Origin: Irineochytrium annulatum
Taxonomy: Eukaryota; Chytridiomycota; Chytridiomycetes; Chytridiales; Chytridiaceae
Length of the DNA stretch: 23,716 nt
Direction of reading: 5' to 3'
Assembly (NCBI GenBank): GCA_027600665.1
Contig: JADGJL010000363.1
Coordinates: 1-23,716, forward strand
The translations under genes were made by a program, and so were the position numbers. The notes beneath the pieces were generated by a model. It had not been told where the DNA came from. It saw only the letters and a program-made list of their open reading frames with translations, and searched no databases. This document shows positions 8,901 through 19,890 of the stretch, one piece after another (the stretch's first letter is position 1; the number at the start of each line of letters is the position of its first letter).

Positions 8901-11900
8901 CGACCCGACGAGTGACGACGTGTCCGACAGGAGTCGGTTTCGACGTAAAAGAACCTCCAAACCCCCTTGTGTCGGCGTTGCTGCCACAAACGGCGCTGTT
9001 TCTGAACTTGTTTGAGTTCCCTCGTTGCTCGGTGAAGACTCCTTGTTCAACGCGTCCGCTGATGTCTTTTTCGGAGGTAAAGCCGGGAGGGTTGCGAGAT
9101 CATCAGTCGAAGAGTGGGAGATGGCGTTAGAGAAGAGATTTATGACAGCAACCATCGACGTCAGTATTGTGATACAGTTCTGACGAACGGTCTCCGTCAC
9201 TGCAAGATCCTTGCTGCTGTTGATAAGCTACGATTGAATCAATGCATGTCTTACAACAGGGCGGCTTACAATTTTCTTGAAACACTTTAGAAACGGCGGG
9301 ATCAAAATATTGCTGCCGGGCAGGCAAAGGTCAAATAACTTTGAACAGTTGTTAATGACAGCAAAGACGATCTTCGAGTCGTCGCTATTCAAGCACTAAT
9401 AGGCGCCGTTAGTTAGCTCCTGCGCGCTTGTCAGCTAATACCTTGAATACAACCCGATAAAAGTAAGGGAAATAGTGTTCCGGTACTTTTTGATCGTGAC
9501 GACGACACATAAGCCGGCATAAGCACCCAATCGCGGCAGCTCGCCCGTCAACGTACTCCCTACGAAAGTAGTACCCGTAAAAATTCCAGGCACGTATGAA
9601 AATGTACAGACTGTGACAAATCGCAAGCTCTGAAAAGCCACGTCGAAAACTCAAACAAACTTGGCATGCTCACACCGTCGTAGGGCTGAATCGAGCGGAT
9701 CTTCGCCAACGTATCAAGGACCTGCACGAGGCACGCCATCGCCTCTGCATGATTCGCAGGGCCCTGGACGACGTTAAGATCCCCTAAGACGCAAATCATA
9801 TTCTTCCACATAAAAAGCGCCGCGTCGTGATCCCACCAGGGCATATTCTGGATATTGGCGAAGTCTCCGAGGCGTGTAAGACATAGCGGGTTTAAAAGAG
9901 GGATTTTAAAACCAGTGGCGAGTGGTGGCCTTATTCCGACGTTAGAAAGCAGCGAAGGATCAAACTTATACGGCAGCTACTTGAAATACACTCACTTCTC
10001 GTTGATGGCGTCCAGTGACGGAAAGGAAATCACGGAGTGCAGAGAAGCCCCAGTTTTCGAGTTCGACGTAAGCGTCTGCATGATTCGTTTAGTACACACG
10101 ACACAGTGTCTGCAAAGTGAGGAAATTAAACCCCAATAACGTGAAACGGATACAGACATTGAGAGGGACGGTGGTTCCCTCCCTTCTCGAGAACATCGGG
10201 CTCAACGAAGGTGAATCTAAGTCACTCGCTGCGGCCGCCTTCGCCCCGATACCGTGCCCTTGCGTCGCCAGTCCGTGGTCGTCTAGTGCCGGGTTACTCC
10301 CCTGCAGTCCCGTCCTCGACAACGTCACGATGTTCAGCGCCGACGGGCCATTCGCGTGATGCCCAACGGGGGCACTCCCTCCAGCCGAATGCGCTGGCGC
10401 CGGCGCCGGCTGCGCGACCGGTGCAGCCTCCGCCGCCGCCTCTTCGATCGCGGTTGGTAAAAGCGCCGTCGGCAGCTCGTGTGCATGCGGTGATTCCGCG
10501 ATCGTGTATGTGTCTGAGATCGTCATCTGAGACCGTTCGGAGTGAAGCGACCGCGGGTACTGGACCGTGGCCGAGGGCCGCGTCGCGCGAGAGGAGGACT
10601 GAAGTGAGGCCGCGCGGAGGCGGAGAGCCGTTTTCGTATCAATCTCGTCTTTAGGCACTGTATCGATGTCAATGCCATAGACGTGCGTCGCGACGATCTT
10701 GGTCAGCTTCGTCACAATTTTCTAGCGCGCCGCCATCAGGAAACGGTCCCTCAAAAAGTAGACAAATACTTACGGCCCACTGGCTGACAGTCTGGCTCCA
10801 CCGTGAACACTGTTCAACGCATTTCCTCAGCATCACCCAGCTCTCTTCCGTCCGGAACGCGCTCCTGACCCAGATGCAGAGAGAGGACTCGATCAGCAGG
10901 TTACAGATATCCTCTGCCTGTGGTGGCGACGCCACTCCGGCGAACTTATTGGGCCTGCACAGTATATGAAGGTTGATCTCGTTCAGAGTTCTCATGAGCG
11001 TCAGCCAGGTATCGGGCGATAGGGATACGTGGGACTCAAGTGCGAGAAGGCGATAGAATTGGACACCTTCTTTCATCAACGTAACCTAATTCCTGATATC
11101 AGTATTCTGTGCTGTCGGTGCTTTGAAAGCCATTCAGTGGTCTCACTTGCGAGTCCACCTGTTGAATGTAGTCTTTCTTATCCAAGAAGAGAAGAGACAC
11201 GTATCGAATGTATCTTCGAATGAACATGTTGGCGTTCGAATTGTCCTGATCCTCCTTCTGCCAGTCGTGCGCAGCAATTGAGGAGCCGCTGGTAGTGCAC
11301 TCCTTGTCACGAGCCGGATGTAGCTCGGCGGAACCCATTGCAGATGTCGCGACATTCTCGATTGATGCGCCAGTCTGCTCGATTGTAGCCGTTCTTGAAC
11401 CCTTGTTGACCCGTTGAAGAAAGACCGGTCTTTCATCGTTCTTCGTACGGTCGGTGAACGAAACTTAGATCAGCCCGAAAGAAGGTGAACTAACTTGGAC
11501 GAAGACCCAACTTCTCAGAATGAAAAGCCCCAGACGTCCGACATCGATGTGAGCGAACGGCACCAGGAAGCTCTGCCGGACGATTTCATGCAAAAATTCG
11601 CGGTTAACCTCGTCAGAAAGGAGAATAGCACGAAGAACGACGGAGGCCTTCGCCAGCGTAGCGGCGCCGCTTGGCGTTTGCACCGGGCTTGTGGCTGTCG
11701 GCGAGAAGCCGGTCCCGATAAGAGAGGGGTCCAAAACGTGATGAGTGATGAAGTTGAGAAGCTGCTGCAAGATGGGGACAGGGCAGGTTGGAAACCCTGG
11801 AACAAGATATTTTCTCAACTCAGGTCACCGGAGCGCGCACTAACCATCACTCTCATCATCGCCGACCGTCCACATCCCGCATTTTCTCGCTATCGCCGGA

Positions 11901-13119
11901 AATAATTGCCTCAAGTACGCGCCCTTAAAGCACTCCCACATAAACAACGCCGACATCAGGGCGGACCGGTTCAAAACGCAACCCTCACTCCTGCCCTCAA
12001 CTTCGCCACACCTTTTCCGCCTCCCCGCGTCCTCTGTGGCGCCGCTTCCGTCTACGGCCTCGTGGACGGCGGCAAGGTTGCGCTGAGACGGGAAGAGCGC
12101 GGGCGAGCAGGAACCCGCGCATGCCTGCACCATATTGTCGAGAGCTTCAGAAAGAAGGTCGATTGCGTCCGCGGGAGACGCGGGCGCGCCGGGGACGATT
12201 GGGGTCATCGCGGCCGAGTTGGCGGTAAAAAGCTGCGACACCGCAGGGTTTGAGGCCGTGACGGCGGGTTTAAGATAATCAGGCTCCGGTGGCGTCGTGC
12301 GGCCGCCGTCGCCGAAAAGTCCGTCGTCACCGCTGCAATCGGATTTCGCGATGTCAGGAGGGGATGGGAGGGGAAAGGGCTCGAAGATGGAAAGGGGAAT
12401 AGCGTTCGCGTAGAGGGCCTTCGCTTCCACGAGGTCGGAGTTAAGGTTATTGAGCCAAAGAAGAAGGATGCGGAAGCCCTCGAGCCGGAGCTTCGCGTGG
12501 TTGGTCGGGATGAGAAGAGATTGAAGAATCGTGCCTATATTCTCGATATAAGCTACGCGCAAAGAAAACAAAATAAAGGCAGTAAACCAACTTATGCCTC
12601 TGCCTTTCCAGCCCTGACGTATCCTATCTGGTAGGAACTGGAAGATCTTTTTAAGCACAACCAAAATTTTGAACAAGTCGATAGTCTCCTTCCCAAGCCC
12701 TTGTTGAGCAGACCTCTCGTTCTTTTCTTTACCTGTAACAACGTTCGACTGCAAGGTAAACATCACGCGCGACAACAAGAATATCGTCCACGCACCCCTA
12801 ATCTTTTCAACCTGATGATTGAATGTATCCAGCATGACCCCAAATATCTGAGCATCGTGATCCTGGTAGAACCTCGCCTGATCCTGCTCCGTAGCGGAAT
12901 CTAAACCGACGTTATGAGTTCAACCTCGTTCAGCAATGACGCGACAGAAAGGAACAACGAGAAAGAAGTTCAAAGCTCAGAAAGCGACGACGCACCCATG
13001 AAGCTAAAAAGCGATGCCATGCGATGCTTCGGTCTTTGCTTGTCGTCCAGGAAGCCGCGGGCCTTCTTCAGCGCCCGCTCGAGCCGCTTCCCGGACTCGC
13101 TGCCCGCGCCGTCTGCCAT
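5957..13119 (-). CDS. RALGAPA: RalGAP alpha subunit (tuberin-family Ral/Rap GAP)
   Basis: Twenty exons (minus): 12996-13119, 12796-12900, 12592-12732, 11845-12552, 11495-11796, 11147-11440, 10774-11085, 10158-10721, 9996-10075, 9594-9929, 9442-9559, 9270-9395, 8692-9227, 7789-8636, 7489-7738, 7340-7438, 6715-7297, 6515-6673, 6307-6465, 5957-6265. The sum is 6153 nt, or 2050 aa, close to animal RalGAP alpha. The N-terminal two thirds is helical and tuberin-like, with LRLEGFRILLLWL at 145-157 and CRLMCRRHD near 1003-1011. A low-complexity Ala/Pro/Ser insert covers about 663-850. The VRDMTGKFVWD element precedes the C-terminal GAP domain (about 1800-2010), which holds GREVMKVAVMYVGPGQED, HEGYLGGL and KRHIGND. 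Asn1901 of that last motif matches the catalytic 'asparagine thumb' of Rap/Ral GAPs. By family knowledge it pairs with a RalGAP beta subunit to stimulate GTP hydrolysis on Ral-like small GTPases; no beta gene is in this window. One intron (8637-8691) is GC-AG and one is only 34 nt. The start is the first ATG of an exon whose frame joins smoothly onto conserved sequence. The donors of exons 4 and 18 are the least certain. Confidence 0.95.
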
Positions 13120-13695
13120 CGCGTGGCCGTTCCCCGGTCAAACTACCGGATGAAATGCGCAGCCGGCGTGTGAGGTTGGGCTGGGCTGCGGGCCACCGCT
13201 GTTGTCGGAGTTAACTTTAATAATGGATCTGACAATTTTGGACTTGTCCGGACAAACCATTTTGAGATGCAAGTCTTTTATTTGGTGGGTAAACAGTGAG
13301 TGAATTTAGATAATATGCAAAAAAAAGACAAAACCGACGTGCCCATGCACATATGAAAAAGTCCATCAAGCGACTGAGGATCCAACATTGTCGCAGTAAA
13401 TAACAATTGAGATGGGAGAGACACACGCAAGGAATAAGGAGATCGAGCGATTAAAAGAAAAGTTCATCGAGCAATTGAAAAAAAGAGTCCGTCGAGCGAC
13501 CGAAAGAAGCGGTAGTCGCCTATACCAAAAGCAAACACAAATCCTCAAACGCACATCTACAGCAAAGAGAGAGAGGGGAGGTAGACGTATGCGTACGCGA
13601 AGAGAGGGAGAGTAGACGGAAAGTCGAAGTGTAAGGTCGCGAAGCAAACATTATTTAACCCAAACTCGGTATCTTAAAGTCGACCAGCGACGCGA
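13120..13695. other. Intergenic: RalGAP promoter side / MscL 3' side
   Basis: This AT-richer stretch lies upstream of the RalGAP alpha start and downstream of the MscL stop. It contains a degenerate tandem repeat (listed separately) and purine-rich tracts around 13500-13625. A 67-codon Lys/Arg/Glu-rich plus-strand frame (13412-13615) is a by-product of the purine-rich repeat and is not called as a gene. Confidence 0.6.
13437..13510. repeat. Degenerate 24-25-nt tandem repeat, three copies
   Basis: Units start at 13437, 13461 and 13486 and share the pattern AGnnCATCGAGCRAYTGAAA with several substitutions each. A lone related copy starts at 13360. It lies 240-390 bp upstream of the RalGAP alpha start codon. 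Confidence 0.6.
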
Positions 13696-14561
13696 TTACC
13701 CCGTCCTCCTCATAAATGGCACATGGAACCCGGGCGGGCCGTGCGCGGGCGAAGTAAGCGCAACGTCCTCATGCGGAATCGGTGCGTCCGCGCCGCAAAA
13801 CTTGCACCGCTTAGCCTTAACTTTGATGTCCTCGAGGCAGAACTCGCACGACTTCGTCTTCTCCTTCGGCGGAGGCGGGCGAACCTTCAGAAAGGTTGCT
13901 ACAAACGGAAGAAGGTCAGCAATGCATGATGAACGATTATTACAAGAGAAAGCAGTACCGGCATAGGTTTTGACGAGCAGGTATACGATGAAGCCCGTAA
14001 TAAGGAAATTAAACACCGCCTGGAGAAAGTTGCCCCTGAAATTTGCCAATGTCAGCATATGTTCATATCGGGCGAATAGAATAACAAACCAGTTCCACGT
14101 GACCGCGCCGGCAGCGTTCGCGATCGCGACAGTAGAGTAGCCGCTCTGCCTTCCTTCAAAACAGTTCACATCCACTTTCGTCCCGTTCTCCCTCTTGCAA
14201 TGTATAACAACCAAGGAGTGCTGGAGGTTCGACTGAAGCGCCAACCCAATGACTGGCGTCACGAGATCCTGCACAAAGGAGTTGACGATGGCCGTAAAGG
14301 CGGCACCCATGACCACGCCGACGGCCAGGTCCATCACATTGCCTGCGGGATCAAGGGCATGTTAGGCAAAGGACGGTTATGAAAGGAAAGAGATCATTGG
14401 GATATGACTATACCTCGCTGAAGGAATCGAGAGAAGTCACTGAATCCGCCGTAAACAACGCCGCTGACTTTCTTAGCGCCCTCCTGGAACTGCTGAAGGC
14501 CTTGATAGCGGCCGCGGCCCGGTTCCTCAACGATGACGGTCTCCTCCGTTGGCTTCGACAT
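13696..14561 (-). CDS. mscL: MscL-type mechanosensitive channel with zinc ribbon
   Basis: Four exons (minus): 14414-14561, 14090-14342, 13959-14035, 13696-13898. They sum to 681 nt, or 226 aa. Introns are 71, 54 and 60 nt; the last two are multiples of three without stops and were placed by splice signals and alignment logic. After a 40-residue N-terminal extension comes the MscL signature: FSRFLQRGNVMDLAVGVVMG, then FTAIVNSFVQDLVTPVIGL (first helix, about 50-83). An extracellular loop with two Cys follows, then the second helix WGNFLQAVFNFLITGF (from about 134). The tail holds a CxxC-10-CxxC zinc ribbon (Cys177, Cys180, Cys191, Cys194: CEFCLEDIKVKAKRCKFCG). Bacterial MscL opens under membrane tension to dump solutes in hypo-osmotic shock. 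It is usually about 136 aa, and some bacterial forms carry a similar ribbon. The introns and host-like codon use show a resident nuclear gene. A GTG-led extension upstream to 14654 is open, but 14561 is the first ATG. Confidence 0.92.
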
Positions 14562-14672
14562 GGTCACTGGCGGGGAGATGGGAGTTGGGATGCGATCAAG
14601 GGAGGATGCGAGCGACGCCGTGATCAAGAATGGAACGGAGGCGTGATCAGGCACAGGCAGGTTGCGGCAAAC

Positions 14673-14700
14673 GCGAGTTTCAAGGAGCGAGTTTCAAAGA
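14673..14700. repeat. 14-bp tandem duplication
   Basis: Units 14673-14686 and 14687-14700 are adjacent and differ at one base (GCGAGTTTCAAGGA versus GCGAGTTTCAAAGA). They lie 112-139 bp upstream of the MscL ATG, within its probable promoter or leader. Confidence 0.7.
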
Positions 14701-15759
14701 CCGACGTTGCGAATGGGAATGGGGCCAAGATAAACTTAGCAGAACGTCAGCATGATTAAGATTGACGGGTTTCCCGATTCTTTTTAGTATGCACCTACAT
14801 AATAGTATAAAATGAAATAATTTTTGTATTCGACCGAACAATCCGCCAAATCTTGGACCACAAATAGAGTAAAGAGGGCAACATTAAAACGATTTCACCA
14901 CAACAAATTAACGGAAAACATAACACCCGAAAGGAAATCGAACACGGAGGAGGAAAGAAAACATCACCACAGACTCAACGTCAACCCAAAGCAACCCGTT
15001 TGCGAAAGCGCATCAGCATTTCCCACTGTTCAAATCTGCCTTTTTACATACAACGGGCAAGATTGATTTTATTCTGTTTTCTTTATAAATACAGTCATTC
15101 ACTTCACTCCTGTTCATTGCAAAGGAAAGAGAAGGGCGTATTCTTGATAAGCTGGGGGTGTGCGTTGGGATTCGGTGATGGCCGATGGATTTGGGCAGAC
15201 ACGACCACCAACCCCTCCTTGTCCAGCGGTTACGGCGACGACCGCGAGCTTTAGGGACGAGACGGACTTTGTGGTCGGTGATCCTGGAATATGATCCCCA
15301 TGATCCCCGACGACGGCCCCATGTGGATTATGGGCCAATACAGCGACTGCATCGGGCGCTATCCGTTGCCAACTGTCGGGTTACGAAAAGCGTTTATTAG
15401 TTATCCCGGCGTTCCATTCGTTCTCGGAAAGGCAGAACCTGCTCGCATCCTCAATGTTCGCGTCGTGTGCCTGACGTCTGCTTAGGAAATGACGTCCTGA
15501 TCTCGATGGATTCGCTGCTCCACGGCCATTCCAGCGGGCGCGGCCATGAGTGTGTAGTTGAGCAGGGTCAGTTACTTTTAAAGGAAAATACTGCGTTGAC
15601 ACAGCGTCGACCCAAGCCACGTCCTCTCTGTCCCTCCCCTCCTACCCGTGCCAAATAATCGCCGAGCAATAGAGAGAGGGACGGAGAGGACCGTGAGAAC
15701 TGTCGCTACGCGCTCGCTGGACCGCGAAGAAAGAAAATAATAAAAGTGATGGGCAAAAA

Positions 15760-15978
15760 TTACGCGACTTCTGGAAAAATAACGAAGGGCTCGAGGGAAG
15801 GCCAGTCAAAATTCAAATCCTCATTGCAGCTGGAATATGGAGTTGTGATCAATTCCGTCACTTCGTCATTTTTGATTAGTCTCTGAGCTATCCTATAAAC
15901 CATCACCAAGATGATCATCACCACCGCACATTGTACGAGTAGTGGAAGCAGCATTTCGTTAACCATGTCGTGACTCAT
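15760..15978 (-). CDS. Possible small single-pass membrane protein
   Basis: A single uninterrupted ATG-started frame of 72 codons. It begins MSHDMVNEMLLPLLVQC, followed by a hydrophobic helix (about residues 9-29, ending VMVYRI). A basic turn (AQRLIK) follows, then an acidic, aromatic tail (NFDWPSLEPFVIF). The layout resembles a tail-out or mitochondrial small membrane protein, but no family is recognised. Codon use is more AT-rich than in the neighbouring genes. It could be a chance ORF. Confidence 0.3.
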   Translation of the reverse strand: MSHDMVNEMLLPLLVQCAVVMIILVMVYRIAQRLIKNDEVTELITTPYSSCNEDLNFDWPSLEPFVIFPEVA

Positions 15979-16601
15979 ACGTTGGTAGCCACGTCAGGTA
16001 CGTGGTCCTGCGACCGCCTACCAACCGCGAAGGTTGCTACGCGCGATCCTCGCCTCGAGTCCCTCACGATGATATGGGGGCACATCGCCTTAGTCGAAGT
16101 AGGCCACACGCTAGGGCGTTCGGACCTTTGCCGGGAGGCCCGGACTTAACATCCAACGAAGGCTTCGATGAAGACAGAGATCGGGCTTCGACACCGCAGC
16201 GACCGGCAGGGGCCAACCCGACACCACGCCCACGTCGTCGTCGTTCAGATTAAGCGGAGAAATCCTCCGAGGCAGGTTCCTCGGTTGACGCCAACCTGCC
16301 TACCGGAAGCTTGCGGATTTGTACAAGAGAGATTGGCGCCAGGCTGAGGGGGCGGGCGGCACAGCTTATGCGACGCAGGGGTGCCACGCGACCTTGACCG
16401 CGTTCCAATGATCGCGCGATGGCGCCTCCGCGCTTTGTGGTCAGGCACCCTGTCGTCGTCGCAGTGTTGCGGCGATGTCTCAAAGAAGGCGTCGAACACG
16501 AATCGAATCCATTGCTCCTGCCCATTGTCCTTCCCGCCGCAACGTTGCTGACGCTCCTGATCTACCGCCACCACCGCTCGATACAGTCGTAGCCGCCGGT
16601 C

Positions 16602-19600
16602 ATGGACAAGGGAGGCGGAGGCTCGCCCAGCGGCCATCGGTCCGGAATGACGCGCTCACGCTCCTTCAACCCGTCCCCGGCCACCAAAATTATGGGCGCG
16701 ATGGGCCCAGAGAGCCCTACGGTAGCCCGGAATGCCCGCCGACTCTCGCAGCCACTGGTGCTTGCCTACCACCCCCCGTCCAAGACGTTCGGCACCGCCA
16801 CCGGCCCGGACGGCGTCCACTTTATGATGGAGGCACTGGAGGGCGGGCCGTCTGTGGACGACAACGTTGGCGGCGTGCCGGAGGAGCTACTGCGCGCCAG
16901 GGCCTCGCGTGTCGCGTCCGTGCGGGCAAAGAGGACAGACAGGACGACCAAACACATTGGACAGTTCTTGAGGTTAAACGTGCAGTTAGCTGGGGCGCCG
17001 TACTGCGACATCACAGTGGACAAGAACCACACCATCGAATACCTGGCGCACCAAATCGAGGCCGAGTACGCGTTCAGGAACGTGTTGTCGAGCGTGCAGA
17101 ACGGGGAGGAGGAAATCGAGAGAAAGGTGTTTGCACCGCTGGAAATTGGGCAGATGTTCGACATCGGGATGCTGCCGCTCAAGTTCTCGGATGTCATTGG
17201 GGACGTGTTGTGCTTTAATGACACCGTCCTTGTTATCAACACTTACGACAGTACGTTCGTTTCGCTTTTGAGTTTACCGTGACAAGCTAACGTTTACATT
17301 CGTAGGCACGCAAGCTCAGCGAGCGGCGGCAGAAGCGAACGCGGCCGACAGTGCGGAAAGAAGGAGCGTCCAGCATTCCCACGGCTCTTCGACGTCTCTG
17401 AACACCGACCGCGTCTCCGTCAACGCGCCCCAGCCCGTCGCCCACACTCTGACTCGGAACCGCGAGATCTCGCTCTCGGCCAGCCCGACGCTCGACGACC
17501 GGCTCCAAATCCTCCTCCACAACAAGCTTGGCCTTAACTTCTTCCACCAGTTCTGCCTCGAGGAGTACAGCATCGAGAACTTGCTCTTCTGGCTCGAGGT
17601 TGAGGCCTTCCAGTCATGCGATCCTGTGCACAGGCCGGCGCTCGCGAGGTTTATCTACCTCGTCTATATCGCGCCGGCCGCGCCGCTGTTGCTGAACATC
17701 AGCCCTGAAATTAGGAATGATGTGAAGGAGTCGTTCCATGGCGACTTGGAGGCGATGGATGTCTCAGTCTTTGATGAGGTGCAGGAAAACGTTTACGCCG
17801 TGATTAAGGGACACTCGTACGTCCGTTACGAGAAGAGCCCCCTTAACACCATGTTTTTGAACACAAAGAAGACGGGTAAGTGTTTATTGCGCCGTTGGCA
17901 TCTGCGGGTCAGCTCTAATCGACTTCCAAAGACAAGTCGCAATACATCGACGCAAAAATCATCGGTCCCTTCGCGTCTAACTTCGACATCGACTACAGCG
18001 AGATCGCCATGCTCTCCACCGTCCTCGAAGACCCTTCCTCCGAAGCCTCTGCCGCTAAATTGCTCGAGCTCGGCCAGGGTCGACCCTTAGCCGTGAACTC
18101 GAGCCCATTCCGGGTCCTCTTCCTTAGCAGCATCCTCTCCAACTACTTCCCGACCTCCCGCGCGAGGCTCGACCATTATTTCGACGACATCAGCCGTGTG
18201 AGCTGGAGCCAGAAGCAGAAGAAGATGCTAAAGGAGAAGAAGCTGTCGAAGTTCTTTGGCCAAAGGCCGTCAAACGACCAGATGCAGAGGCAGATCCTCA
18301 ACTCGAGGAGGCTGTCGGTCAACTCCATGAACTCCCAGATGGCGCCCGGATCGGGCAGGAGGAACGAGAATGCGATCGATGCGATCCTCAGCAGCACTGA
18401 GGAGGAGACTGGTGGCGGCTCGAACGAGAATAGGAGGAAGAAGATGGAGAAGCTGTGAGTTGTTATTCAAGCAATTTGTTTACTTTTTTCGTCGTAGTTG
18501 GAACTAACGAGCTACCTGACTTCTCCATAGTCAACAAATTTTCGGCAACAAGCTGCCCACCAAGCAGCAGGTCGAACAGAGCCTCGTCAGCGCGAACGAT
18601 GAGGTGAACCTTGTCTTTAGCACGGACAACAGCGATGACGACCTCGACCGCTCGACCGAAAGCCTCGAAGCTATTGCTACGACTAACGACCTTAACCCGG
18701 AGCAACGCCGGATTCTTCAGAAGCGAAACAAGAAGCTGGCCAACCTCCTGGGCGAGACCATGAACCACAACATCGTCTCGAACCTCGTTGCCACCGCCGT
18801 CACGACGCCCGATCTTCCCGGCCTGCCTAGTGGCACGACGGCGGGCGGCGCCGGTGACCAACACAACCTTAACATCGTCACGACCGTCCCCTCCCTCGGC
18901 TGCACCGAGCTTAGCCTCATCACGCCGACGACCGAGGACGACGAGTCGGACCCCGACGTGGGCTCAAACCAGTTCAAAAAGAAAAAGCTCGACAAGCTTT
19001 CAAATATGCTCGGCGAGCGCATCAACACCGACCACATCTCCGAGGCCCAGGCCACGATCCAAACCACGTCGGTCAACCCTTCCATCGGCCGCGCCCTGCC
19101 TCCTCCGCGCGTCCTCACGGTCGAGGAGCGCAAGACGTTCCAACGGCGCGCGAACAAGCTCGAGAAGATTATGGGCATGCTGCCGCCGACCGAGGCGCTC
19201 ATGCCGGCCGTTAACTCGTCGGCGGAGTCACTCACCGAGGCACAGTTCTCCGACCAGGGGCTCAAGGCCCGCCAGAACATCAGGACCCTCAGCCAGTTTA
19301 TCGAGAAGGCGAAGGACGTCGTCGAGCTGCTCGAGACCCTCAGCGCCGTCGGCGCGAACCCAGCCGCCGCCTCCGCCGTCCTGCCCGACAGCCCGAGCAG
19401 CCCGACGGGGTCCGACGACAACGGGTTCCTGGACCCGGACTCGGCGGATTCGAACAAGGAGAATCGCCAGCGCCGCCTGAACAAGCTCCGCCGCTTCTTC
19501 GGTAACGAGATCGAGGTCAGCCGCTTCATCGAGCAGCAGATCATCGTCGAGCTCGAGCGGTCGTTCGAGGAGGACATCGAAAACGAGGACGAGCGCATGG

Positions 19601-19890
19601 CGCTCCGGAAGGAGGTCGAAGGACTGCGGAGGACGATCGAGAGGCGGAGCGGCGAGTTTGGCGAGGAGCTGCACGCGGACAAGGCGAAGGGGACGGGGAC
19701 GACGCATGGCGCGGCTTACCTGGTCGTGTCGTCGGATAACGAGATGAGCCCCAGCGATGAGACGAGCCCGAGGAGCTTATCGAGCAGGGCGGGGCTGCTG
19801 AGGAACTCAGCGGAGAAAGGGACGCCGCCGGTGATGGACGAGCGCACGAGGAAGCAGAGCATAACGAGAAAGGAGGTGTGGGATTGCTGA
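16602..19890 (+). CDS. RGS-domain protein with six KLxxxFG-type repeats
   Basis: Four exons: 16602-17250, 17306-17875, 17932-18454, 18531-19890. They sum to 3102 nt, or 1033 aa; introns are 55, 56 and 76 nt. After a Ser/Pro-rich start, about 110-215 looks like a beta-grasp or ubiquitin-like segment (CDITVDKNHTIEYLAHQIEA ... KFSDVIGDVLCFNDTVLVI). The RGS box covers about 280-400, with EYSIENLLFWLEVEAF (Asn308 at the conserved G-alpha contact), LLLNIS (Asn about 347) and FDEVQENVYAVIKGHSYVRY. The RGS fold accelerates GTP hydrolysis by heterotrimeric G-alpha subunits at the plasma membrane. The C-terminal half carries six spaced basic motifs at about 508, 576, 644, 729, 785 and 894: KKLSKFFGQ, MEKLQQIFGN, NKKLANLLGE, LDKLSNMLGE, ANKLEKIMGM, LNKLRRFFGN. 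A predicted coiled coil (about 895-955, FIEQQIIVELERSFEEDI) ends the repeat region. The start is the first ATG of the frame. No DEP, GoLoco or transmembrane segment was seen, so it is unlike yeast Sst2 or Rgs1. Confidence 0.9.

Larger units (their letters stand above)
14562..16601. other. Divergent intergenic region, MscL / RGS
   Basis: About 2 kb between the divergent MscL (minus) and RGS (plus) starts, so it should contain both promoters. Visible items are a 14-bp tandem duplication at 14673-14700 (GCGAGTTTCAAGGA, second copy one mismatch), an AT-rich stretch 14760-15100 with TATAAATA at 15084-15091 (plus), and the weak small ORF at 15760-15978. GC rises from about 16000 toward the RGS start, but the frames there (for example 16245-16637 minus) have no support. 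Confidence 0.5.

Noticed and set aside
13412..13615. 67-codon Lys/Arg/Glu-rich ORF resembling a coiled coil
   Set aside because: It arises from purine-rich degenerate repeats in intergenic DNA, with no homology signal.
12553..14089. Four introns that are multiples of three with no stop (39 nt at 12553, 63 nt at 12733, 60 nt at 13899, 54 nt at 14036) as a sign of programmed retention
   Set aside because: With 32 introns of this size, about a third should be multiples of three and many of those stop-free by chance. They are consistent with expectation and the encoded inserts break conserved blocks.
18717..19707. Long minus-strand ORFs (321 and 159 codons) opposite the RGS exon 4, and a 230-codon plus frame
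   Set aside because: These are shadow frames of a GC-rich exon: Ser/Arg-rich translations with no domain, fully overlapping a frame with RGS-gene continuity.
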